From positions 48,872,999 through 48,936,998 of the forward strand of contig OX393552.1 in the NCBI GenBank assembly GCA_947650365.1: a stretch of DNA of 64,000 bases. Direction: 5' to 3'. Of this stretch, positions 1 through 11,400 are shown in pieces. Position 1 is the first letter of the stretch. Each line of letters starts with the position of its first letter. Under the pieces are notes generated by a model. It ran no database searches, was not told where the DNA came from, and saw nothing but the letters and a program-made list of their open reading frames with translations. Source of the DNA: Chamaelirium japonicum (taxonomy: Eukaryota; Streptophyta; Magnoliopsida; Liliales; Melanthiaceae). The translations under genes and the position numbers were made by a program.

Positions 1-352
1 TTGAAGGTTTAAATGTAGGTGTGATCCACTTGGGTTTGTGAGATGGTTGAAGATAAGTGCAATTTAGCTCGCAACTGGAGAATGCTTCGTGGCATTTTTG
101 AACTTAAACCAAAATGATCATTTTTAATGAACATTCTGAGATTCTTATGCAGGTGGCAGCTGAAGCTAGTCCCATATCCTTCGCATGTAATCGATTCAAT
201 TGTTGATCTTTTCCTAAGAAATTGTTATATGATTGACTCATTACTTGACCACACGTAGAGTGCCTCTCGATTGGAGGGAGGGAGAAGATCTCGATCGAAG
301 GGAGAAAGAGGGTGTGATGAGACCACATGGAGGGGAGACAGGGTGGGGCCTA

Positions 353-472
353 GCTCTGATACCATGTTACGATTCCCATACCCCCTCAAAAATGGTGATG
401 AGAGGGAGGGGGCAATATAATATGAAGACATGAAACTCCCACCCCTTTACTGATGTGGGACTATACTCAACA
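353..472 (-). mobile_element. Short LTR end of a TRIM-like retroelement (fossil)
   Basis: Positions 365-472 begin TGTTACGATTCCC and end CTCAACA, as an LTR would, and are only 108 bp long. Immediately left, 353-364 reads GCTCTGATACCA, the reverse complement of the initiator-tRNA primer site TGGTATCAGAGC of plant LTR elements. A very short LTR next to a primer site is typical of TRIMs. No partner LTR is seen, so the copy looks incomplete. The primer site is seen directly; the TRIM assignment is inference. Confidence 0.5.
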
Positions 473-2219
473 GTAAAGCTTGCAAGTAACAGTGGAACTC
501 TCACTGATTAGGCATAAACTTGTATGGAATTAAACCTCGAAATGAAGGGCGCCTGTGATAAACTTGTTGATTACATGTTAAACCTACTAGTCCTCTATCA
601 TCTTTTCAAGACATTTTGATTGATTAAACTTTTATTTGATTATTAACTATTGTACATGGAAGATGATAAAATATGGAAAATGCCTAAGTTAAGCTCTTAG
701 TAATGTTGAAGGAGTCGTGATATTTAGGAATAAATAGTATTTACTTCAAAGAATTAAATATAGGGATTGGAAAATAAAATATGATTAGGGGTGGCAAATG
801 AGAAATAGATTTGGATGGTCAAATCTTTTTTCTTGTAAAAGTGATTTAGTAGTATATAAAAGCACCCCCTTTCTTGTATTGATTCATATTTGTGAACTTC
901 TTTGTAAACTCCCTTAAAACCGTAGACCTTTCAAATTTTTTGATAAACATTTTATGAGTCTCTTGAATAGGTAAACTATTGAATAGTTTGATATATTCAT
1001 TTCCTTTATATAATCTAAAATTTGTTGATAATGTTTGTCCTACGTTGAACGGAATTTACTTGTTTTGTCCCATCTCAATTCCGTTTATCATCTCTTTCTT
1101 TTGCTAGTAAGTAACTGTATGAAGATATTTGATATAAAATAGTATCCATGATTAAGAAATACATGCTTGTGTCTTTGAAGTTATGCGAAACCTTGTTGAG
1201 TTATGATATTTTTTATAACATTTCGTTATTTTAATTTCATGTCTCAGTCTTTTTTCTTTACTTTTCTAGTATTTCTCATTGTTTTGGTTCATTTCTTCCA
1301 TTTGAGTTAAGGACTTACTTTGATTGTAATTATATGTATATGCATACCACATACATATACATATATACAACATACAAATCCATCTTAGGGAATATCTTAT
1401 GCGATTAGAATATGCTTTTTTAAAATTTTGGTGGCACTCCTTACCCAGGACCTTGGACTTTTGTTGTACTACACATGTTTAGACCATTTCTTTTGCTCAA
1501 TGCACAAGTTCATACCATATCAACTAATTCTTGCAGCTTCATCCTCACTTTGTGCAACTCAATACCTCCTATAATATTTTTTGTTTGTAGTTCTATGGTT
1601 ATTTTCCTCACATCCTCCAACATTTTCGTACTTCAACTTTCCAATACTTCTAATTTAATAATGATGTATTTTGTCGGATAGGTGCATATGTCGCATATGT
1701 GAAGCCCATATATAGAAATTATTGTGCGTAGTCCACACATGCAAGGAAGCACACATGTGGCCACACAAGTACTTGTGCGACGCCGACGCATACCTCCAAT
1801 GACAATATTTTTGAATGTTAGAATTGTGCGTCACATATGCGGTTCCAACTGTCATATTTTCGAACGTTGAAATTGTGCGTAAGCACAATACTAATAATAT
1901 TTTTTTCTATAAATCCCATCTCACTTCTCATTCTTCCTACATACTTCATCCATCATTCTCTTTCCCTCTACATTATACCCCCTTTCCCTCTCATTTTCAT
2001 CACTTCCTTAAGTTCCTTGTCTTCGACATGACGAGTTCATCCAAAGCACTTGATTACTTGAGAAGTTCTTTGCTGCTGTAACTCCAACATCATCATAGTG
2101 GTCAACTGTGGTATCCTCATCGCCGCATCCGACTGCATGAAAGAACTCAAGAGCAAGCAAATTATAGTGAAGCTTAGCGGCGAGAGCGTCTAAAAGTGGC
2201 CCTTCCCTCTGAACCTTGA

Positions 2220-2470
2220 CAAAAAATGAAGCCCCACCTATTACTCAGCAGAAAGTGAAGCTCCCCACTCCTACGTAGCAGAAAGTGACTCCCCTATCTC
2301 CTACTAGATATAGCTTTAAGCTCCCCTCCTACAGTCCTACTCAGTAGAAAGTGAAGCCCACCGCTCCTACTCAGTCTAAAGGGACCCCCCTCACTCCAAC
2401 TCAGCAGAAAGTGACCCCCTCCCTCTAACTCAACAGAAAGTGACCCCCTTCCCTTCTTTTTAGTAGAACA
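2220..2470. repeat. Degenerate minisatellite of about 30-35 bp
   Basis: Variants of CTCAGCAGAAAGTGACCCCC recur about seven times with spacing of roughly 30-40 bp, the spacer being rich in CTCCTACT. Copies are diverged. No gene is supported here; open frames across it are shadows of the repeat. Confidence 0.7.
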
Positions 2471-2582
2471 CATATTCTTCTCTTCTAGCAATGGTAAGAG
2501 GCCACAAAGAGAAAACTTCATGAAAATTACCAGCAAACAGATGCAGCTAAAAAAACAACAAAAGATACAAGTATTGGAGATG

Positions 2583-2586
<4 letters not shown>

Positions 2587-2675
<89 letters not shown>

Positions 2676-3068
2676 AATGGGATGCTGCCTATCAAAGCAG
2701 CGTTTTTGCTGCTTTGAGACATTGTTTGACCATCCTAGAAGTTTTGGAATTTGATGAAATTTGGTGAGGGTGTTGTCTAGGGTAAGATGATCAACCTCAC
2801 AAATTTTCATCAAATTCCAAAACTTCTAAGAGGGTCAAATGGTCGAAGCAAAATGCTGCAGATTTTAACGGCGACTGCAGACGACTGATTTTGCTTCGAC
2901 CATTTGAACCCCCTAGAAGTTTTGGAATTTGATGAAAATTTGTGAGGATGATCATCTTACCCTAGACAACACCCTCACCAAATTTCATCAAATTCCAAAA
3001 CTTCTAGGATGGTCAAATAATGTCTCAAAGCAGCAAAAAATGCTGCTTTGATAGGCAGCATCCCATTC

Positions 3069-3124
<56 letters not shown>
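2587..3124. mobile_element. Foldback element FB1 inside a (TA)n microsatellite
   Basis: Two (TA)n tracts, 2587-2672 and about 3073-3124, enclose a nearly self-complementary unit at 2673-3070. The outer arms begin AGGAATGGGATGCTGCC and match in inverted orientation for over 100 bp. A second inverted pair, containing AAGTTTTGGAATTTGATG, lies inside, so the unit could fold almost end to end. There is no coding capacity. The flanking TA tracts recall the Micron MITEs of rice, which target (TA)n microsatellites; membership in that group is inference. Confidence 0.75.
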
Positions 3125-3128
<4 letters not shown>

Positions 3129-4402
3129 AGGATCCCTCTTATAGGAGGGATGGTTAGGCAGTGCCCGACCAGAGAGTTGCATGATATACCGGCAAAAAAG
3201 GCCCATATTAAAAGTTGAATTATTTAGCAGAAATCTAAAGCTACATTAGCAGCTGACCCAACTGAGCGAAAGGGCTACATTAGCTATACCCATTGGGAGT
3301 TGATGGCTTATCATTTGGCGTTCCTATATTATAAATTTTTTTATGTAGATTGTAAAATGTTAAACGTTTTAAGGCCAGTGAAGTTTATTTTTCTCCATAG
3401 TCCAAATAAGGTTTAAAAGATACAACTTAATCGTAAATAATAAGTAAATTAAATTTAGTCTAACCTAAATTTGGCGTAACAATTTGGCACACGGGGATGT
3501 GCCACCGCATAATCACATATATGACCGCATATGCGATTGGCTCATGCTGAGTTGTGCAGTCGCCGGTCACACATCACACTTGATAACATTGATCATCTTT
3601 CCTATTGAGCTAATCCATTGAATGGGGATCAACCAGAAGAGAATTTGTAGATTGGGGGCATGTGGGAATGTGGGATGAAAAAGCTTTCAAAATGGCCTAA
3701 AGGAATAAATCAGTTGATATGTGTTGATGACTTCGCTTACCGAGTCTAGGTATAGCTATCCTCTGTTGTAGACTGTTGATTGGATCATTGGAGTCTTGGT
3801 AAGAATGTTTGGCTTCATTGAATCAAATGGCATTACAAACTTGCAATTGTTTGAGAACCACTGGCTTTTTTGATGTTTCTAGATATAAAAGAATTAAGCT
3901 TCATATGGAAAGATGATTGTTTATGCATTCTATAGACTACTTTTAACTGATTCCATATAAAATTTACCAGTTTTCTCTCATTTACCGGTAACCAAATTTG
4001 TATGGTAGGATTTCACTCTCGAAGCAAATATGCTATTTGCTCATTGTTTGAGCATTCATGATTTGTATTAATAAGATGAAATGAGATAGAAACTTCTAGG
4101 TAAGGTTGTTGGTAAGACAGTACTGTTATGCCCATCTGGATATGCTTGAGTTCACAATGACCCACTTGCACTATGGATCCCCCTGTTAATTGCCTTTTTT
4201 TTACACAATGGAATTCATAAAGTATGTTCATTATGTGTGTGACTACGTGTTTATGAATGTTCACACTTGTTGGACAAATGACACCGTATGTTGTCTGAAT
4301 TATCTGCATGCTTAGTACATTCTTAATGGTTGGTTGATCTTATGCCACAAAGATCTTTTATTATTGTTCTTTTTGGTGAAACAATGCTCCTGTTTCTTGC
4401 AG

Positions 4403-5931
4403 GATGACCGGGGTATCACAACACCAGTCTTGGGGCATCCATCACGTCCAGCAAGTCGCAATGCCTTTGGTGATGGGATTGAACCATTAGGTTCTGCAGA
4501 AGCCCAGCTTTCTTCGCACCATGAAATTGGATCTTTATATGGTTCACAGCCTTGTGGCAACACCCAAAGTGTTGCTGGGGTTAATAATAATGGTGTGTCG
4601 CAATCTCATACATTTGCATCTGTTTTGGGCAAATCTCTTTCAAGAAGTACCACTCCTGATCCTCAGCTCGTGGCAAGGACTCCTAGTCCTTGTCTTGCAC
4701 CTGTGGGTGTGAGGCTTGGCAACACTGATAAGAAAGGTGGTAATGGCTCATGCTCTTTCAATGGTATCTCATCAGGTATAGTTGAATCCGATGATCTTGT
4801 AGCTGCTTTATCAGGCATGAGCTTGTCAACAACGAGAGGAATGGACAAAAACATTATCGGACAGTCAAAGCTTCAGGAGGATATTGGCAGTCAGCAGAAA
4901 TTTCTTTTTGATTCACAAGGTGCTCAAAACCATGTAAAGCAGCATCAACTGTTGAAAAATTCTGATTCAGGACATTTTAATATGTCCCCTCATTTTCCTA
5001 AGTCCTCGTATCCTGATTTGTCAATGAAATCTGGGGGTCTATTGGACTCGAGCAATTCTGGGATGCGGACAAACGGGCAGGTTGAACTCCAGAAGCCTAC
5101 TCTTTCATCTGCCAATTCATACGTGAATGCACATTCGGTTCCTAGTCCAAGTGGTTCTCCCGCTCATTATCCTAATACAGCAAGCTATGGGCTGGGTGGG
5201 TATGGCACTAACCCAGGTTTACAATCAATGATGACAAATCAAATTGGGACGAGTAATTTGCCTCCTCTGTTCGAAAATGCAGCTGCTGCATCTGCCATTG
5301 GATCCTTTAGTATGGACTCTAGGGCACTCGGAGGTTACCCTTCTGGATCAAATTTATCTGGAGCAGATTTGCAAAACCTTGTTAGGATTGGGAATCACAC
5401 ATCACCAGATTCTCTTCAGATGCCTCTTGTCGATCCTCTTTACATTCAGTACTTGAAGACGGCTGAATATGCAGCACAATTTGCAGCTAACTATGGAGAT
5501 CCTTCCTTGGAAATGGGTTACATGGGTAATTCGTACATGGATCTTCTTGGGATCCAGAAAGCTTACTATGGAGCTTTGCATCAACAACAAAAACAGTATG
5601 AGATGCCCTTTCTTGGTAAATCTGGAGGTTTAAATAATGGTTACTATGGAAATCCAGCGTTTGGCCTCGGTATGTCATATCCAGGAGGCCCTTTGGCAAG
5701 TCCTCTTCCTGCTTCTGTTGGGCATGGTAGTCCTATTAGGCACGGTGAGCGTGGTGCACGATTTACTTCTGGCTTGAGGAACTTCTCTGGGGGTGTCATG
5801 GGTTCTTGGCATTCAGATGCTAGTGGCAACCAGGATGATAGTTACCCATCCTCACTTCTAGAGGAGTTCAAGAGCAACAAGACCAAATGCTATGAACTAT
5901 CTGAAATTGCAGGCCATGTTGTTGAGTTCAG
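4403..5931 (+). CDS. APUM: Pumilio exon: NABP region and start of Puf repeat 1
   Basis: This 1,529-bp exon starts after TTCTTGCAG with [16 protein letters not shown] and ends GHVVEF plus two bases of a serine codon before GTATGC. It is serine-, asparagine- and glycine-rich and mostly disordered. It contains the segment AALSGMSLS and a tract around residues 360-430 ([27 protein letters not shown]) that is conserved among plant Pumilios. The ATG at 4334 lies in the intron before the acceptor and is not the start codon. Confidence 0.93.
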
Positions 5932-7866
5932 GTATGCACAACTAATCACGACTCTTTTAACACTAAAATATTGCTTCTTTCAGATTTTCTGCTGTCAAAG
6001 TCACTGATGCATATCAATACCAGCATATCCAATTGCGAATCTTCTCAATCTATATTTGCTAACATTTATACCTTACACATATATTCGGCAAATTTGTTGG
6101 ACCTTTTGTCCAGGCTGCACTTGTTGGTAGTTGTGTTATTTATAATAAAGTGATCATCCTTTTGTCCAGGTGTCACTTGTTTATCACCCTATAAGTTTTA
6201 GAATTTGACGATTTTTGGTAGATGTGTTATCTATAGTAAAGTAATCATTCTTACAAAAAATCAGCAAATTTTAAAACTTCTATAGTCATCATGTGCTAAG
6301 CAAAATTAACGGTTACAATGGACGGTCGATAAAGCTTCTAACATTTGATGACCCTAGAAGCAATGTTTGAGATTTCGATTTCTTGTCTGGTTTCGGTTAA
6401 AACCGAAACGGAAATTTGGTCAAAATGTGGAAAAAAATTCGAAATGGTCAAAAAATAGCTGAATTTGCAGATTCTCTCTTTGAAATTTAAAATTTAAGTC
6501 TTTTATAGTTGTGCGTACTTAATTATTTGAATGTTTTGAAGAAAACACACCAAACACATAATAAGCTTGCATGGACCATGATAACTAATGTGGAATACCT
6601 ATATTTACATAAACTCGAAATCCGTCTGAAAGATGCCCTTGCTTTTTGAGCCCACGTGATTTTGAGAGGAAGTCTCACAAAAAGTCACCGAAAGCCACTG
6701 AAAGAGCTGACATCTCATTTCGAGGGCCCCATAACATTTGGCCGAAATTTCGTCGAAATCTCAATTTGATCGAAATTTCATCGGTTTCGACTGAAATTCA
6801 CTTAAAACTACCGAAATGCCTCATATAGTCACTCGAAATCCAAACTTTTGGTGTTTAGTATGGGTACTTTGTTTCGGTAGCGGCCGAAACCGAAAGTTCG
6901 GCATTTCGACCGAAATCTCAATCCATGCCTAGAAGTTTTGGAATTTACTGATTTTTTGTGAGGATGATTACCTTACCCAGTTACCCTAGATAACACTTCC
7001 ACCCAAAATTACCAAATTCTAAAATCTCTAGGGTGGTATACTACGCTACGCTTGAGGTGTAGCAGCGAAACTACACCTCGGGTGTAGGATCCCGTTTCCT
7101 ATATATATACTAGTAAATGCCCGTTGCCGTCGGCACTCGGATGACCGCCTTCGGTGGCCGCGGATGCCTTCCGTGTTGTGATTCATTTGTTAGAGAGTTA
7201 CTAATTAATCTTCCAAGAAAAGTACTAATTAACATTAAATGACATTGAATAGGTATTTACCATATTTATAGTAGGTTTTTAATAGGATTTATGAGAGCTG
7301 TATTCACACACAAGAAAGAGGGCTTTGTTGAATTCTCTCTCGCTTTCTTTCTCTTAATATCTTTATCGACGGTTAGAACTATCCCATGTCTTTTTTGTCC
7401 TAGTCAGCTTGTGGACAGCTATAGCATGTTATATAGATAGTAAATGCCCGTGCCCGTCGGCACTCGGACGGCTGCCTTCGGGGTGTGATTCACTTGTTAT
7501 AGAGAGAGTACTACTTAACCTTCCAAAAAAAAGTACTAATTAACATCAAAATATCAAATGGCCATTAAATGCCATTGAATAGATATTTATCATCTCTATA
7601 TTAGGTATTTAATATCTTTATAGTATGTTTCTAATAGAATTCTCTCTTCAGATCTTTATCGACGACTATATCTATCCCTTCCCTTTTTGTCCTAGTTAGA
7701 TTGTGAACAGCCGTAGCATGTTATGTATACATATAGGGGCATGCTATAATGCGGCACTACACTGCAGCCGTCTGATGCATGCGTTGCGTGCATGCGATGC
7801 ACGCAGTGGTGCATCAGACGGCTACTATGCGTTGCCGCACTTACCGCATGCCGCATTGTAGCATGC

Positions 7867-7960
<94 letters not shown>

Positions 7961-8352
7961 GGCAGGGAGCCTGCACCCGAGGTGTAGCATCGTTACTGCA
8001 CCTCTTGCTTGTTTACCTCCCTAGAAGTTTTGGAATTTGATGAAATTTGGTGAGGGTGTTGTTTAGGGTAAGATGATCATCCTCACCAATTTTTATCAAA
8101 TTCCAAAACTTCTAGGAGGGTCAAATAGTCGAAGCAAAACCTGCAGATTTTAACAGTGACTGCGGACGACTTATTTTGCTTCGACCATTTGACCCCCCTA
8201 GAAGTTTTAGAATTTATGAAATTTTTGTGAGGATGATCACCTTACCCTAAAGAACACCTCCACGACAAATCACGAAATTCTAAAACTTCTAAGATGGTAA
8301 ACAATGCTTGAGGTGCAACGACGACGCTGCACCTCAGGTGCAGGCTCCCTTT

Positions 8353-8441
<89 letters not shown>

Positions 8442-11400
8442 TGCTTAGGTGCGGTCCGCAGCTGTCTGATGCACCCGCAGCGTGCATCAGACGGCTGCGG
8501 ACCGCACCTAAGCATCCCCCATATTTGACCCATCATCCTAATCGTTGGATTCGGGTTTCAGAAGGTGTTGATTTTTTATAGAGGTGCTATCTATGGTATG
8601 TTATCATCCTCACAAAAAAATCAGCATATTCTAAAACCTCTAGGTGTATCAAATATGCTATTCAAATCAATGGTTGAAATTGACGGTCGAAAAAGCTTAT
8701 AACATTTGATGGCCCTACATGTTTTAGAATCTACTAAAATTTTGAGGGTATGGTATCTATGGTATGTTGATCATCCTTAAAAAATAATCAGCACATTTGG
8801 AAACACGAATCCAATGTTTATGATGATGGGTCAAAATTCGTGATGTTAGAAGTTTTAGAATTTATTGAGTTTTTATGAGGATAATTATCTTACCTTAGGT
8901 TAAACATTAAAAAAAATCAGCACATTCTAAAACTTCTAGGGGAATCAAAGCTTTATCGGACATCCATTTTTATCGTTAATTTGAGAAACATATTTGATAC
9001 CCCTAGAAGTTTTAGTGTGCTAATTTTTAATCGATGTTCTATCTAATGTAAGGTGATTATCCTTATAAATATGTACATTCTAAGCGTCATGTGTTTTGAA
9101 ACCACTACATGTTATATGGTAATCCCTAGCCTACAACACTGTCATAGACCAGTCCCCCTCCCCCCCCTATCCCCACACCTACCCACCCACCCACCCACCC
9201 ACCCACCCACCACCACCACCACACGCGTGCGCACACACTGACCATGGTGGCACGTGTCGCGCCCTGGGCACGAGACCATGGTCCCCGTCCTCTCTCAATT
9301 TTTCAATTGAAGAGGAAAATAAATTCCTGAGCAAAAATATAGTAAGAACTGATTCATGCAAAACTGCATTTCGTATTAGCTGGTACAGTTTCATATTGCA
9401 GTCTGGCTGCATCCGTAGTCCTGATAGTGGGGCACCTTATTGGGCTAGTATCCTGTCATTTTGGATGATTGCGGAGAGTCGGAGACACACTGTTGTCTCA
9501 GTTGTTGCACAACTGATCTCACTGTATCCTTAACTTTGGAAGTCTGCATTGTTCGGTTTTGCTCTAATCTTATCCAGTTATCTGTATAATTTAACCATTT
9601 TGACTATTTGTATTTTCAGTGCTGACCAGTATGGGAGCAGATTCATACAGCAGAAACTTGAAACAGCAACAACCGAAGAGAAAAACATGGTTTTTGAAGA
9701 AATCATGCCTCATGCCTTCTCATTGATAACTGATGTGTTTGGAAATTATGTGATCCAAAAGGTATCGTGTTTCTTATTAATGCTAGTTTTTGATATCCTG
9801 GTATCCCGTTTCTTATTTGGAGTATTTCACACCACACTTCTAATAACCTGCTTTTGGGTTAGTTTTTTGAGCATGGAAGTGCAACTCAGAGAAGGGAACT
9901 GGCCGACCAGCTCATTGGTCATGTATTGACACTTAGCCTTCAGATGTATGGCTGTCGAGTGATCCAAAAGGTACTTTAGCTAGTATATTTTCATTAGTAA
10001 ATATAATAAATATAATTGTTTGTCACTGCCACTCATGACCAATCTGCCCTTGCATCAGGTTTTCAATTTTTTTTTTTTAATTTCTCATTAGGCTGAAACT
10101 GACCTGAAGTTGATAGGGATTTTATAGAAATAGTGAAAATATTGAATTTTAAATGAAATTTTTCAGTGAATCTCTAGATAGTCATAAACCAAGTATATAT
10201 ACACCATTTGGAACACTCAGATAATATTTGTACCCTATGTAGGGGTGTAAAGCTTCACAAAGCATGTATTCCGTATTTGAGTCTGTGAGTCTTGTGTAGT
10301 CTTGTTTGGTCCTGTTTTGATCTATGCTTTTCAAATGGTTTTTAATATTTTTTGTGGATAAAAATGTTTTCAAAATAAAGATTAGTTGTTTGTTAAAATA
10401 ATGCTTCAATCTATTTTGAAAACGGACTTAAAACAAGAAAGTTGTGCAAGTTTGAAATCGTGCAAAAATTATGTTGAAATGTGAAACATTGTTTCTTTAC
10501 AAAGTCTGAAAAAAATAGTTTTATAAAAAAAAGTTTTTTTTTATTCAAAATTTTCTTTGACGGACCATGGTTTTCTAGATGTACTTGTAGTTTTACATCT
10601 TGTGGAATTTTTTGAGCTAAAAAGGAGTTGATTTAACCACTTTTCTCAACATACAAATTTTATGAGAAATTGAAAAACTGTTTTCTTCTACTAAAACTGA
10701 AAATATACTATTTGATTCACTTGGTTTTTTATTTTTTTGATATTTTTATTGAAATCAAATGAGAGGTATTTACTTATTTACATATAATAACTTAAAGTAA
10801 AATGACATTTACTTAAAGGTTATTCTATGTAAATAAGCTGCTGAGAACCAACCCTATCAGTCCCAACATTTCGGTGCCAAAATCCTGAAATTTCTTGAAA
10901 TTTGGTGAAAACTCTCGAAATTTCCACGAAATTTATGTGTCTCGGTGTCTTGGCACGATAAATCGTGATATTTTGCACCGACAAATATATCGTGCGAAAT
11001 ATCGCGAGAATCGTGAATTTCATTTTGTTTGATACATCATATGAGATTTCGTGTTGAGGTTTCATAAAACCGATATATTTCACAATATTTCGCGATTTAT
11101 TTCGATATTTTCATCCTTGTTTGGAAGAACACATCTTGACAGAATTCTTGTCAAAAGAACTCATGTTTCTATCGGTACAGAACAGCTTGGAGGGTGTGTG
11201 AGCGGAGGATCTCTAACTCTCTCTAAGCAGAGCAGTTTGGAGGGTGTGTTGAGGAGGAGGTGGGGTTGGGGGTGGTTACATGTTCTAGTAGAAGCCTTGA
11301 TGCCTTTGTGCCATTTTGGTCATTGGGGGGGAAGGAGGGGGGTTGGGTGGGTGGTTTAAAGATTTTCTTTAATTTGTTTCTGCAGTAAGAATCTTACCAA

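Larger units (their letters stand above)
1..4402 (+). other. Presumed long intron of the Pumilio gene (left part of window)
   Basis: The first recognisable Pumilio exon begins at 4403 behind a clear acceptor (TTCTTGCAG), in phase 0, at the point where plant Pumilio proteins continue after a conserved DIFQ motif. The exon encoding the N-terminus is not found in this stretch, so it probably lies left of the window and 1-4402 is intron. The stretch is AT-rich and holds a small LTR end, a degenerate minisatellite and a (TA)n-bounded foldback. From 473 to 2219 and from 3125 to 4402 I see nothing coding. The intron assignment is inference; the acceptor is seen. Confidence 0.6.
5932..9619 (+). other. 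APUM: Pumilio intron of 3.7 kb packed with foldbacks and microsatellites
   Basis: Donor GTATGC follows 5931 and acceptor TATTTTCAG precedes 9620. Within it, from left to right: an interrupted foldback (6185-7100), a hAT-type MITE (6361-6927), a tandem duplication (7111-7735), and a chain of microsatellites, short palindromes and foldbacks from 7735 to about 9040. A C-rich CCCA microsatellite follows at 9157-9222. No coding sequence is supported. Confidence 0.85.

Noticed and set aside
2294-3206. Long Tyr-Ile repeat reading frames (also at 7779-8040, 15543-15833, 36163-36613)
   Set aside because: They are translations of (TA)n microsatellites and end where the tract ends; no conserved sequence is attached.
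4334-4402. ATG at 4334 as start of the Pumilio protein
   Set aside because: It precedes a strong acceptor at 4401-4402, and the residues encoded before 4403 do not resemble Pumilio, whereas sequence from 4403 does.
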